From positions 13,084,501 through 13,148,500 of the forward strand of contig NC_084922.1 in NCBI RefSeq assembly GCF_958298935.1: a stretch of DNA of 64,000 bases. The letters run 5' to 3'. Position 1 is the stretch's first letter. Every line of letters starts with the position of its first letter. The notes under the pieces are model-generated. The model worked only from the letters and a program-made list of their open reading frames with translations, did no database searches and was not told where the DNA came from. The position numbers and the translations under genes are program-made. The DNA comes from Phragmites australis. Taxonomy: Eukaryota; Streptophyta; Magnoliopsida; Poales; Poaceae. Shown here piece by piece: positions 46,120-58,586 of the stretch.

Positions 46120-47994
46120 CAAGGTATGTAACTTCATCTCTAATCCATTTTTAGTTGAACTTTATTTGGTAATTGCTCTAGATTTTAAAATGATGGAGAT
46201 GAACCTATGTCCATGATGTTTGAAGCTTAAATTAGTAGCCTATGGTGGAAAGTGTCTTTATTATTGATTTACATTAGCTATATGTATGAGCATATTTATT
46301 TTTGATTTTTAATGAATTAGAAAAAGTAGCTATAAAATTAAGGTATATATCAAGCTTCAATTATGTTTTAATATTTTAATTAATTAGCAAGCTCCAATAT
46401 AGAAATTTTAGGCATGAGCATATTTATTTTTAATTTTTAATGAATTAGAAAATTTAGCCATGATATTAAGGTATATAGCAAGATCTAATTATATTTTTTA
46501 TATTTTAATTAATTTGCAAGCTTCAATATAGAAACTTTAGGTATGATATTTAGGTTTGTATCAAGATCCAATTATATTTTTTATATAATATTTAATTAGC
46601 AAGGTCTAATATATAAACTTTATGTATGAGCGTATTTATTTTTTATTTTTACTTAATTAGTCGTACATACGGGTTGAATAATAATGAAAAATTCTAGGGA
46701 TGGCATCAACGAACATTCATCGGAAGCGGACGCGAAAGCGTACAAATGACAACTCCTCCAACCCGGACCAATTGGCGGTAGGAGATGGCGTGATAATTTA
46801 TTTGTTGATGATTGTAATATATTCAAGATATTTTGAACATGGATTTAGAATAATGATATAATTGTAGATGAATAGAAGATGATGTATGATGCAAGCCGTA
46901 TGAGCGCAGAGTAAAAGAACGGTGTGGAGTATTTCCTAGTAGCAGCCGTGGTGCACAAGTCACATACACAAGCTCAATACATGTGATGTCTGTGTTGATT
47001 GCGAGAAGAATAAGCAGTTTTCCACCACACAGTAGATACATTCCCACTTGATACCAAGGGGCTTTATAGCTAGCTATACATGCTGGACCAAGTACGGTGA
47101 AGCTGAGAACGTACATAAAGGGCAACACATTGGCATAAAAGATGAAGACTTGTGCACCGATATGCTGGCTGAGGAATAGACCTATATGCCACCTGTCGAA
47201 GATACGTTGGTTAATGATGATTTAGAGTAGATGTTGGCTGACTATGACGATAAAAATTGGAGTAGATGTTGCGCGATGGGGAGATAACTTCACAAATGAA
47301 AGAGAGTTTCAAAAGTTTTAGCATATGGTAGATGACTCTGAAACACTGTGGTTACCGAGATGCGAGAAGGAGCGCATAAAGTTGAATATCGTGCTTTCAC
47401 TTCTATAATTGAAGGCAAGTAATAAGTGATGTGATACAAACTTCATATAATTGTTGCTGTTCTTGAAGAAATTGCTTTCAATGGGAAATGTACTTCCAGA
47501 AAATACGTACTAGGCTAAGTAGGTTGTGTACCCATTAGGGTTGGAAGTACAAAAAATACTGCATATCCAAACAATTGCATGTTATATCACAAAGAACATG
47601 CAGACTTAGAAGCGTATCTAGTATGTGGTGCAGAATGGTACAAGCGTGATAGTGATGATATCAATGGTGAAGGAAATAAGGAAAGACCTCCCATTAAAGT
47701 GATGTGGTATTTTCATATAATCCCCCGTTTGAAGCATTTATTCGTAAATAAAAGGCATGCCTAATTGATACAATAGCACACCGAGGAGCACAAGGATGAT
47801 TGAATGTTGAGACACCCTACTGATTCTACGCAGTAGAGAAACATCGATAGGAAACACAAGAAGCCCTTTGCAGAAGATGTGAGGAATATAAGATTTAAGT
47901 TGAGTACGGATGAGATGAATCCATTCGGCAACATGATTAGTAGTCATAGTACTTGGTCTGTAACTCTATGTATCTACAACCTTTGATGATGACA

Positions 47995-49130
47995 CACTAC
48001 TACAGAACAAGCTATAAGTAGTGCCTCATCACTGCCAGTTATACAAGAACCAACAGTGAAAGTGTATCACTGTCGGTTCTTAACCTCTCGCACTCGAATC
48101 ATAGTAAAATTGCTAAGAACCGACACTGGTACGGACAATCAGTGTTGGTTTGCAATAAAAACCGACACTGATGCCTAGCCTGGACCCGAAATTTCAATGG
48201 AATATGATTTTGGCTCACCCCTTTTGCGTCCGCTCGGCTCAATCTCGACCTTATCCTCACACGCATGTGCTTAGTCTCTCCCCCATCTCTCCCTCTTCTC
48301 TCTAACCACCCTTCGGATCCAAATCTCCTCGCGTCTGGTGGGATCCAGAGCTGGGGATGCGAAGGCCTTGGAGATCTTGTCCTCGGACCATGCGTCCTAC
48401 GTCTGCCTACTGGTGCCATGTCTGGCGGGCCAGATCCAGGACCTCGCTGTCATCAGCATCCCACCCATCAGCTTCGTCCCCTCGCAGTGCACCTTGTCGA
48501 GCGGGCCTCGAGCACAGATGCTCTCGATTTGTCCCCTTATCGACACAATCAACCAGATTGTTGCCTAGGTTAGTTGATCATCTCGATCTGCTCAAGTTCC
48601 AGCTCTCCTCCATGCGCAACTTGTGCTCTCGAGCACCTCTCTCTCTGGAGTTGATGGGTGTGATTTCGTTGGGTGTGGGGTTTTGCAGGGATCTTCGCGT
48701 CGCTGACAGCGCTCATGTTCAACTGCGTCAACAAGGATGGTGGAGGGATCCAGGGTGGAGTTGTGTGATTGAATCGATTCTTTGGGCTGATGTTGAATCA
48801 GTTTGTGTGATGTTGAATCATTTTTTATGATGTTGAATCAGTTTGTGTGATTGAATCAATTCATTGTGTGATGTCTAATCAGGCAGCGGCGATAGTGACG
48901 GGAGCAGCGATGAGAGCAGCATCCGAGCCGTCTTGATTCTGAGCCGACTCGGATGCCGCTCCCGTTGCCACCAATTCTCTCTTTTTTTATTCTCTAGAAA
49001 TGGTATAGTGTCGGGTGGGCAACCGGCACTAATAGTCACTGACTATCAGTGCCACTTATGGAGTGCCGGTTCCAAAATCGGCACTAATGAGGTTTTGGAA
49101 CCGGCATTGATGAGGTGTTTTGGTGTAGTG
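47995..49130 (+). mobile_element. Small non-autonomous CACTA element with exact 3-bp target duplication
   Basis: It starts CACTACTACAGAACAAG and ends TTTTGGTGTAGTG, so both ends read CACTAC inward. ACA flanks it at 47992-47994 and 49131-49133. Subterminal motifs CACTGnCGGTTCTT / AACCGGCACTAAT recur near both ends. The length is 1,136 bp. It carries no transposase and could have been mobilised by a related CACTA source. It lies eleven bases inside the Gypsy 5' LTR. Confidence 0.9.
48338..48770 (+). pseudogene. Exon-like cargo inside the small CACTA element
   Basis: 48338-48568 is open, GC-rich and unlike the element ends (begins GSRAGDAKALEILSSDHAS). It is followed by a possible donor CCTAG/GTTAGT, a T-rich gap and an acceptor TTTTGCAG/GGATCTTCGC at 48688, after which IFASLTALMFNCVNKDG is readable. 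The exon-intron-exon pattern suggests a captured host gene fragment. I do not recognise the gene. Confidence 0.4.
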
Positions 49131-50035
49131 ACATGGCTCCTTCAGATATGATCAACACTGCTAATAATACTCAAATCATACAATGGCCAATTACAAGAGC
49201 ACGTGCGCGACAATTAAACCACCAGGTGAACTCATTCCTCGCTGTTTATGCCTTCTTGGATGGATTACCACTAAAATCTTGTGATGTTTTATTCCTTAGG
49301 AATATGGGAGAGGAATCACAAGCTCACTAGACGTAATCACTCGAGTGCCAGTCGACTCGAACAACAAGTCGAGTTAAGTCAGACTCCAAATTCGGTTCAG
49401 AGTCTCAGGACAACATGTCAGTAAAATGGACATAACTCTCTCATACGGAGTCCAATTGAGGAGTTCTTGGACTTGCTGGAAAGCTTATGAAGAGCCCTTT
49501 CCAATGGATCTAGACTCAACCAAATATTCCTTATATTTTAGTTAGAGTTTAAGGAATAAGGTGTGTATAATCGTTTTGGACCTTCTCAGGTCATGTAATC
49601 GTGTCGGGGTCAGGGTCCAGGTTGTGTATGCCTCTTTTCACAGCTGCACAACTCTATGTCGACTTCCTCATTCCCACCTATAAATATACAATAACCATCA
49701 TTGTTTAGGCTCAGGTTTTGCTTAGATTATTCTGTTTTAGATAGTTTCATCGTATATCGGTTTGTTGAACCCCAAACTCGAGCACTTCATTTGTAATCAG
49801 CAATATTCAAATTGCATCTACTTATTCTTGCTTGTGTTCTCGATTTGCTTGTAGAAAAAGCCTTCTTGGCGAGGTCAACTGTGTCTTGGCATGGTTGATA
49901 ACCATATAGTAGTTGTGTAGTGGTTGCGAGGGTTCTCGATCTATTGTGGTCAGAGTCTTTGGATCATCAACATCGAAACTCCACCAAATCGACTTATCAT
50001 ATTACCTTCGAAAGATCAGGCAAACCCACATCATT

Positions 50036-50047
50036 TGGTATTAGAGT
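50036..50047 (+). promoter_or_regulatory. Primer-binding site of the Gypsy element
   Basis: TGGTATTAGAGT, two bases after the 5' LTR, is the initiator-methionine tRNA type (TGGTATCAGAGC) with two differences. Confidence 0.7.
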
Positions 50048-50339
50048 TTCGGTTGCCCGTTAGGTAATCTTAGGTCTCCCCTATGTTTCGTCGTGTTCCA
50101 TTACCTAGAGTCTATAAAATTGCCCTACAAAATAAAAGGATTTAGATCTTAGTTTTTCCGCTATCCAAACCACTTTGTGACTTCATAATTTTGTTCTCAG
50201 TTTTCACGTTGTTGAGTTTGAGTCCATTGTCGGTGTCTTTGTTGCTGGTCGAGTCATAGTGTTATAGTTTCTAGTGTCGAGTCTTTGCTGGTTTAGTCAT
50301 CAAGTATCTTAGCCTGGCCTTGTTTGCTATAGCTGAGAT

Positions 50340-50640
50340 TATGTCTCTAGTCGACCATCAACTCATGTTCGACCAGTAGTGGTTTCAACCATCTACTTGA
50401 GTTCGATCACTAGTCGAGTCAACCATCTACTCAGGTTTGACCACTAGTCATTTTGACAATCTATTCAAGTTCGATCACTAGTCATTTTGACCACCTCCTC
50501 GGGTTCGACCACCTAGTCGGATTTCACCATCCTTTCGGATTCGACACCTAGTTGGATTCGACCATCCTTTCGGGTTTGACCACCTAGTCTGATTCGACTA
50601 TCCACTCAATTTCGCCTCCACAACCTAGTCGGAGTCTATC
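50340..50640. repeat. Degenerate tandem repeat of GTTCGACCAC/CTAGTCG units
   Basis: Units of roughly 35-45 bp with TCGACCA, CTAGTCG and CATCTACTC repeat through the untranslated leader of the Gypsy element. Confidence 0.6.
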
Positions 50641-50748
50641 TATTTCTGGCTGCTCTTGGACACCCCTGCACACCCTTCATATCGAGAATTGTCCAACAAA
50701 GTTTGAGCAGCAACTCCTTAGCCAAAACAGAGCAAGCCAAAGTTTGGA

Positions 50749-50774
50749 GAGTGAGAGTGAGAGAGAGAGAGAGA

Positions 50775-50867
<93 letters not shown>
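50749..50867. repeat. (GA)n with internal (GT)n microsatellite
   Basis: GA units run from 50749 to 50867, broken by GT units at about 50775-50794. Long Glu/Arg and Leu/Ser ORFs crossing it are artefacts. Confidence 0.95.
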
Positions 50868-50872
<5 letters not shown>

Positions 50873-51314
50873 AGATTATACTCCTGCTCTACGGAAAAAG
50901 TTTGTGACCCATATACCTCACTGGCCCTAGAAAAGGTAGTAGAGGAGTTTTGAGTTTGTGTCACATTTGAAAAAAGGAAAAAGAAAAAAGAAAGAAAGAA
51001 GAAAGCAAGAAGCAAAGAGTTCCAAAAAAGGGAGAGTACAAAAAAAAGGGAAGAGAGAAAATTCAGGTTTGCATTGCAAATTTTTTTTATTGCGCTTGTC
51101 TCTGTTATAGTCTTTGGCTTGCTTGAGCTAGTTCTAGAAACGCGTTCGGGCCAGAAACTCTGATGAATATCGTAGATTTTTATTCAACTTTGCTAATCTG
51201 AGTTCAATTATTACTACTCCTTGCTACTAAATATTGCTTGTCCAAGTTCCACCTTCTCTCGATCAGAACAATTCTCCCTTTTGCAACCGTCTCACTCGCA
51301 CCTTATAAGGTATT

Positions 51315-54300
51315 ATGAACCAGCCATCGGTTGTGCCATCTGTTGTGATTGGTAAGGACACTTGCAAGAGTGTGACAAGACGCTTGAGAGTGTGTGAAAA
51401 CAAGAGACAACTCACAATGTTGTTGGATGATCATCGACAATCTATTAATGATGAAACTGATAAGAAGTTTGCGGGAATAAATATTGCTTTGCAATGACTC
51501 AACAATAGCATTGCAATGCTCGGTTGGTCACTCAACCCCCGTACAACAGCCATATGAACCCTCATGGTGTAGCCCATGAACATGACGAGTCCATCACCAA
51601 CGATGAAATTTTGAGGCAAGAACAAGACATCTTTGATGCACGATAATGGGCCTGATTAAACTTCAACCGTTAAGGTATGAGAGGTAATAATTTTTAGCAA
51701 CATAACCTACATGTTAATGATGATCCATTTGCTAAGGTTAAGTTTACTATACCATTATTTGCGGGTGCTTATGATGCTAAAAAGTATTTAGATTGAGAGA
51801 TGACGGTCGAACAGAAGTTTAATACTCATATAGTTCCTGACGTACATAGAGTTAGGCAAGACACCAGTGAATTTAAAGAATTTGCAATTATCTGGTGGAA
51901 TAGAGTAAGCACCTACTACATGGAATACTTTAAAGGTTGTTATGCGTAACAAATTTGTTCCACCCTTTTTCAAACATGATTTCTGTAAAAAATTGCAGCG
52001 CTTAAATCGAGGTGATAGATCCGTAGAAGAATGTTACCAAGAGCTACAAATTAGTATGTTATGTTGTGATATTATTAAGGATAAAGAGGTTGCAATGGGA
52101 CGTTTTTATGGAGGATTAAGATGTGAAATTCTGGTCATAGTTTATTACAAGGACTATAACAGTGTTTCTAGATTGTTCCAACTTGCATGTTTGGCAGAGA
52201 AAGAATTACAGGAGCGACAACAAAGACCCATAAACAACTTTGGAAGCACGACTACTTCAAAATCAACGCTGGGAAAAGTCAAATCAGCCCCACATTCAGC
52301 TACACGGTCTGCTGCCCATTTCTCGAGTAGGGCGCGTTCAGTAGCACCTCCAACACCATCACCCGCTTCAGAAGTAAGCAAATCTACTAATGTGTAGGCT
52401 CTAGCCAAGAGCTCTTCTTCGGTTGCTTCTACAAGTCATTCGACCTGAATTGTATGCTACCGATGCAAGGGAATGGGTCACGTCATAAAATATTGTCCAT
52501 ATCAACGAGCGTACATTGCAACATAAGACTATGGGTATGTAAGTGCTAGTGATGTTGATGATGAATATACTCTTGCAGCTAACCATGCAGGCGATAGGAT
52601 GAACTTGAGATAGAAATCAACCACGAGGAAGAATTGGGTGCCGCTTCCACGAAGAATTATAGGATCCTCATTGTGCAGCTAGTGTTAAGCACTCAAATAG
52701 AGCAAGTGGAACCGCTATAATCCCATAATTTATTTCAGATGTTCCTCATAATCAAGGATTACCGTGTTCGAGTCATTATTGATGGAGGAAGCTGCAATAA
52801 TTTGGCAAGTTCAGATTTGATCAAGAAGCTTGAATTGTCAACAAGGACATATCATCATCCTTACCACATTCAATGGTTCAACAATAGCAGTAAGGTGAAG
52901 GTAATGCAAACAAATAGAGTGCATTTTTCTATTGGTTCATGCTATAATTGTGCTGATTTCGATGTAGTTCCCAAGCAAGCATGTTCATTGTTGTTAGGAC
53001 AACCATGAGAATTTGATACTGATGCAACAAATCATGGTAGGAGTAATAAGTATACTCTTATAGGAAAAAAAAATTCTACCGTTAACCCCTGCTGAAATTG
53101 TAAAATGTGAACAAGAGATAGCTGAAAATAAGAGAAAAGAGCATGAACCGAAATCTAAAAGTCAGCAAGTAGCGAAAAATAATTTTCTACCTAAAATGGA
53201 CAAAGCAACAACACATTCTAAGTCCGATGGAATTACGTTGAAACGGTGTGTTATGCTTGCCACTAAATCTGATCTTCTAAAATTTATGATAATGAGCTAT
53301 CATGCTATGCTTAGATATGCAAAGATGCTCTAGTTTCACTCGAGAATATATCTAGGTCTTTGCCTCTTGTTATTGCTAACCTTTTGCAAGAGTTTGTGGA
53401 CATATTTTCAGCTGAGGTATCCCCGGAATTACCACCTATTCAAGGAATAGAGCACCAAATTGATTTGATTCTGAGAGCAACCTTGCCAAATCGTGTTGCA
53501 TATAGGACCAACCCGGAAGAGACTAAGGAAATTCAGTGACAAGTCCAAGACCTTTTGGATCGCGGGTACCTACGACAAAATCTTAGTCCTTGTATTGTTC
53601 CTGTTCTTTTGGTTCCTAAGAAAGACGGTAGTTGGTGTATGTATGTTGATTGTAGGATCATCAATAACATTACCATAAGATATTATCATCCTATCCCTAG
53701 GTTAGAAGGCATGCTTGATGAGTTGAGTGATTCTATAATTTCACTAAAATTGACTTGCACAGTGGATACCATCAGATTAGGATGAAACTTGGAGATGAAT
53801 GGATAACTGCATTTAAAACTAATTTAAGTTTGTATGAGTAGTTAGTAATACCTTTTGAATTAACTAATGCACCTAGTACTTTTATGCGTTTGATGAATGA
53901 AGTTTTACGTCCATTCATTGGAAGATTTGTGGTGGTTTATTTCAATGATATCTTGATTTATAGCAAGTTACATGAACTACACTTTGATTGCGTGCTGTTT
54001 TTAATTCTTTGAGAGATGTAGATTTGTTCGATAAACTCAAAAAGTGCACCTTTTGCAGGATCGAGTCTCTTTTCTTGGCTATGTTGTTATTCCATTGGGA
54101 ATAGAGGTCTATTGAAATAAAAAGCTAGCCAACCCCTAAAACTGTCACACAGGTGAGAAGTTTTCATGGTCTTGGAGGTTTTTATCGATGATTTGTGTAG
54201 GATTTTGGCACTATTGTTGCTCTATTGAATGAGTTGACAAAGAAAAGAGTGGTTTTCAAATGGAGACCTACACAAGAAAAAACATTTAAATTGTTGAAAG

Positions 54301-56018
54301 AGAAGCTCACCGATACTCCATTGCTCAAACTCCCGGATTTCGGTAAGACTTTTGAACTAGAGTGTTATGCTAGTAGAATTGGAATTAAAGGTGTGCCAAT
54401 TCAAGAAGGTAAACCTGCTACTTATTTTAGTAAGAAATTAAGTGGGCCAAGTCTTAATTATTTTACCTATGGTCAAGAGTTGTATGCTTTAGTTCGTGTG
54501 CTTGAAACTTGGCAATATTACCTATGGCCCAAAGAACTTGTTATACATTCTGATTATGAATCGTTGAAACATATTAGAAGTCAGACTAAACTAAATAAAT
54601 GACATGCTAAATGGGTATAATTTGTTGAGTATTTTCCATATGTCATAAAGCATAAGAAAGGGAAGGACAATGTGATTGTTGATGTGCTTTCTAGACGTTA
54701 TACCATATTATCTCAACTAGATCATTAGATTTTTTAGTCTAGAGACCATTAATGACTTATATGCTAGTGATTTAGACTTTAAAGAAGTGCTTGAACATTG
54801 TAAATAAGGGAAAATATGGAATAAATTTGTGTTGAATGATGGTTTGCTCTATCGTGCTAACAAGCTATGCATTCCAGCTAGCTCCGTTAATTTTGTTGCT
54901 GCAGGAGGTGCACGGAGGAGGATTGATGGCACGTTTCGGAGCAAAGAAGACTGAAGATATGCTAGCCACACACTTCTTTTGGCCAAAGATGAGATGCGAT
55001 ATTGAACGCTATATGTCGTTGTGTACTACATGCAATAAAGCTAAGTCTCGCTTAAATCTACATGATCTTTACACGTCGCTTCTTGTTCCTAGTGTATCAT
55101 GGGAAGATATTTCTATGGATTTTGTTTTAGGGTTGTCTAGGACAAAGAGGGGGAGGGATAGCATATTTGTAGTTGTGGACCAATTTTTCTAAAATGACAC
55201 ATTTTTACCTTGTCATAAGAGCGACGATGCTACAAACATAGCTGATTTATTTTTGAGGAAATCGTTCACCTACATGGAATGTCTAATACTATCACCTCTG
55301 ATCGTGATGTAAATTTTTTGAGCAACTTTTGGAGACCCCCTTGGAATAAATTGGGCACAAAGCTGCTATTCTCTACTACATATCATCCCCAAACTAATGT
55401 CCAAACAAAGGTTGTCAACTGCACATTATTGGCTATCTTAAAGAAGAATTTAAGATGTGGGAAGAGTGTTTATCACATATAAAATTTTCTTACAATAGGT
55501 CGGTACACTCCACCACTAAGGTAAGTCTGTTTCATATAGTGTATGGACTTAATCCTCATGCTCCTATTAATTTACTACTTTTGCCTACTTCTAAAAGACT
55601 TAATTTAGATGCTAAGAAGCGTGCTGAATTTATTTTTAAGTTGCATGAAACAACTAAAGAGAATATAGAGAAAGAAGTAAAATTTGAACTAGGTGATTTA
55701 GTTTGGTTGCATTTGAGAAAGGATAGGTTTTCAGAATTAAGAAAATCAAAGTTGATGCTTAGAGCTGATGGTTCATTTAAGATAATTGAGAAAATAAATG
55801 ATAATGCAAACAAATTGGACCTACCTGCCAATTTTGGGGATAATCCCATGTTTAACATTTTAGATTTGAAACCATACTTCGGAGAAGATGAGCTCGAGTC
55901 GAGGATGACTCCAATTCAAGAGGGGGAGGATAATGAGGACATGGCTCCTTCGGATATGAGAAACATTGCTAATAATCCTCAAATCATACAAGGGCCAATT
56001 ATAAGAGCACAATTATAA
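51315..56018 (+). pseudogene. Gypsy gag-pol polyprotein remnant
   Basis: Gag: 51315-52400 with FAGAYDAKKYLD, SEFKEFAIIWWN and LNRGDRSVEECYQELQ; zinc knuckle CYRCKGMGHVIKYC near 52455. Protease: 52739-53008 with IIDGGSCNN. RT: 53550-53970 with PCIVPVLLVPKKDGSW, then [10 protein letters not shown]. RNase H: 54225-54700 with [14 protein letters not shown] and [12 protein letters not shown]. Integrase: 54900-55900 with an H2C2-like segment ending CTTCNKAKS, then WEDISMDFVLGL and later TYHPQTN. The frame runs on through the polypurine tract into the 3' LTR, to a stop at 56016-56018. Many stops and shifts; the RT catalytic YFDD is YFND (AAT at 53944). It cannot be active. Confidence 0.88.
55917..55930 (+). 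promoter_or_regulatory. Polypurine tract of the Gypsy element
   Basis: CAAGAGGGGGAGGA directly precedes the 3' LTR and would prime plus-strand synthesis. It is also translated as part of the polyprotein end. Confidence 0.75.
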
Positions 56019-56855
56019 AGGCACGTGCGCGACAATTAAACCATTAGGTGAACTCATTCCTCATTGTTCATGCCTTTTTGGATAGATTACTACTAAATTA
56101 TAATAATATTTTATTTCTTAGAATATGGGAGAGGCTTCACAAGCTCACCTGGACGTAATCACTTGAGTGCTAATTGACTCGAACGACAAGTCGAGCTCAA
56201 GTTGGACTCTAAATTCGGTTCGGAGTCCCAGGACAGTATATCAGTAAAACAGGCATAACTCTTGCATACGTAGTCCAATTGAGGTGTTCTTAGACTTCCT
56301 AGAAAGCTTATGACAAGCCTTTACCAATGGATATGGACTCGACCAAATATTCCTAATAGTTTAGTTAGAGCCAAAGGAATAATGTGCTACATCACTATTT
56401 TGGACCTTCTCAGGTCATGTAATCGTGTCAGGGTCGGGGTCCGGGTTGTGTACGCCTCTTTCCACGGCTGCACAACCCTAGTCTGACTTCATCACATCCC
56501 CTTATAAATATACAATAGTCATCATTGTTTGGGCTCAGGTTTTTTTAGATGATTCTATTTTAGATAGTTTTATCGTATATCAGTTTGTAGAACACCAAAC
56601 TCAAGCATTTTATTGGTAATTACCAATATTTAGATTGTATCTACCTGCTCTTGCTTGTGTTCTCAATTCGCTTGCAGGAAAACCTTCTTGGCGAGGTAAA
56701 CTGTGTCTTGGCACGGTTGATAACCATGAAGTAGTGGTGTAGTGGTTGCGACGGTTATCGATCTATTTTGGTCAAAGCTTTTGGATCATCAACATTGAAA
56801 CTCCACCAAATCGACTTATCATATTACCTTCGGAAGATCAGGAAAACCAACATCA
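55931..56855 (+). repeat. 3' LTR of the Gypsy element
   Basis: It starts TAATGAGGACATGGCTCC (5' copy TGATGATGACATGG) and ends AACATCA. A 14-bp insertion (ACAATTATAAAGGC) relative to the 5' LTR introduces an early stop in the LTR-encoded frame. The two LTRs differ at many sites, so the insertion is not recent. Confidence 0.88.
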
Positions 56856-57024
56856 ACCTTCCTCCTTAGTTGTGTATGAAGCGGAAGTACATTATGATGC
56901 TAGTGCTGATTCAAGGGCCGAGGCAATCCAGTAATGATATCAATGTCTATCTGAAACTATTAATTAAAGATCTTGTTTATTTCTTAGTGGCAATCATAGA
57001 GATGATATGCCCTAGAGGCAGTTT

Positions 57025-58586
57025 TGAAGGTGATATGCCCTAGAGGCAATCATAGAGATGATTATATCACGTTATGTTTATATACTTTTGAATAATGTGT
57101 TACTCCAAGAATGACTATCCTTTACATTGATTGGCAAGTATGTGACTTGTTTGTGGAACTCTTTGTTTGTATCATGATATTATTCTAAATTGATCCCTAG
57201 TCATGTATCATTGTAATGATTCATAAGACCAGCACATGTATTGATTGATGATCATATTTCACGTATCATAGGTATAGAGATACCAGGTCGATAATGTGGA
57301 TATTTATGTTAGAGAAAATGCTGTTGGATCGACTCACCTTGAGATACTACTAAGATTGTTATTTATGATGTGAAATCAGTTGTTATCTCAAATGGTGTAC
57401 CTGGAGGATCCTCAGATCTGAGATCGTCATTGTTTCCCAGAATGTGTAGTGGTATACTTTGAGGCTGCCAAACGCTATTCCGTAATTGTGTAGTTATAAA
57501 GGTAGTTTTTGGGTTTGTCATGAAACATGTCGTGGGGTGTGAGCGATCAAGTTGAATTTGACCCTCCTTGATAACGGGAGAGATATCTCTGAGCCCCTCA
57601 TGGTAGTTGGATTAAGAAATTAAGAAAGTGCATGGCCATTCTAGTATGATTAAAGAGTTAATCATGATGAATCCACTACTTCATCAAGTGAATGGCCGAG
57701 CTATCACAAGGGTCGCACGTATCTCGCCTTGAGCTTGACTAGTATCATGAGGTGAAGGGATCGGTGCATGCGTATATCAAGGTTCAGCCGATATGATCTT
57801 TGTGTATACTCGAGAGTCAACATGTCCTGCTAGGGACCGCTATTAACTTCGGTTTGAAAAGGGTTTTTGAGTAATAGCAGTTTGTGCATGAACCTAACGG
57901 GTCACGTACTTAATGGGTTGGAATAAAACATACGAATTGGATTCATATATGGGTTTGATTAGATTGTGATCCATGAGGAGTTAGAGTCCTAAAGAGCTTT
58001 CAACGTGGGAGCCCATTAGTGAGCTCTATATAAGAAGAGGCGTGGGGTGGGGTGTGCAGAGGTGAGCCACTCCAAAACCCTAGACACAACCCTCCACATG
58101 ATCTCTCACAACCCTAGTCGCACGCGCGGTGCTAGCACATCGACGCTCGGCGATCCTGCCCAGAACGTGTGGATACAGTAGATGCGTTGCTACTATTATG
58201 GCGCTGATCTCCTCGGCACAAAGATTGCGACGCTTTTGTCTGGTTAGTCGACATATTGCTTGTCTAGTCATGGAGCATGATGTGACCACTCAGAGCTGGT
58301 CAAGGATGCGACAGACCTGCTCGAGGAATTGGTCAAGAAGCACGACCACCTGCTCGGAGTTGGTCAAGGAGCATGACCACCCGCGCGGGGCTGGTTGCAG
58401 ATCTGATCAAGAAGCTTCTTGAGGAGTTTGACGTGCACGACGTTGGATCAGTCCATTCCAACTCTTCTTCTGCTGCAGTGCGCGTCAAGTGGCAATGATC
58501 TGTGATCTCCTACTTGCATGTTTTCCTAGGTGAATGCGGTCGAAAATTTTTATTTATAGGCTAGTTAGTGAACCCGTTCCCCAACA
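57025..58586 (+). mobile_element. Copia-type solo LTR, same family as 3758-5317
   Basis: It starts TGAAGGTGATATGCCCTAGA and ends CGTTCCCCAACA, matching 3758-5317 in inverted orientation over its full length. It interrupts the CACTA transposase between block 2 and VWDEYK. The flanks AGTTT and TTGCG do not match. The left side carries an extra 28-54 bp duplication of LTR-start sequence (56989-57030), so the left junction is rearranged. Confidence 0.7.

Larger units (their letters stand above)
47984..50033 (+). repeat. 5' LTR of the Gypsy element (interrupted)
   Basis: It begins TGATGATGACA, then the CACTA element at 47995-49130 intervenes, and the LTR resumes ACATGGCTCCTTCAG. Without the insert it is about 911 bp against 925 bp for the 3' LTR. 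It ends CCCACATCA. In its first 200 bases it encodes an open frame of about 64 codons (MAPSDMINTANN...) that represents the polyprotein end. Confidence 0.88.
47984..56855 (+). mobile_element. Ty3/Gypsy retrotransposon inserted in the CACTA transposase gene
   Basis: Target duplication is ACCTT at 47979-47983 and 56856-56860. LTRs are 47984-50033 (holding a CACTA insert) and 55931-56855. The primer-binding site is at 50036 and the polypurine tract at 55917-55930. Gag, protease, RT, RNase H and integrase follow in Gypsy order. The host frame (IYNL | PP) resumes immediately after the element. Confidence 0.92.

Noticed and set aside
50677..51015. ORF with long Leu/Ser or Glu/Arg runs
   Set aside because: Pure (GA)n/(GT)n microsatellite in the retrotransposon leader.
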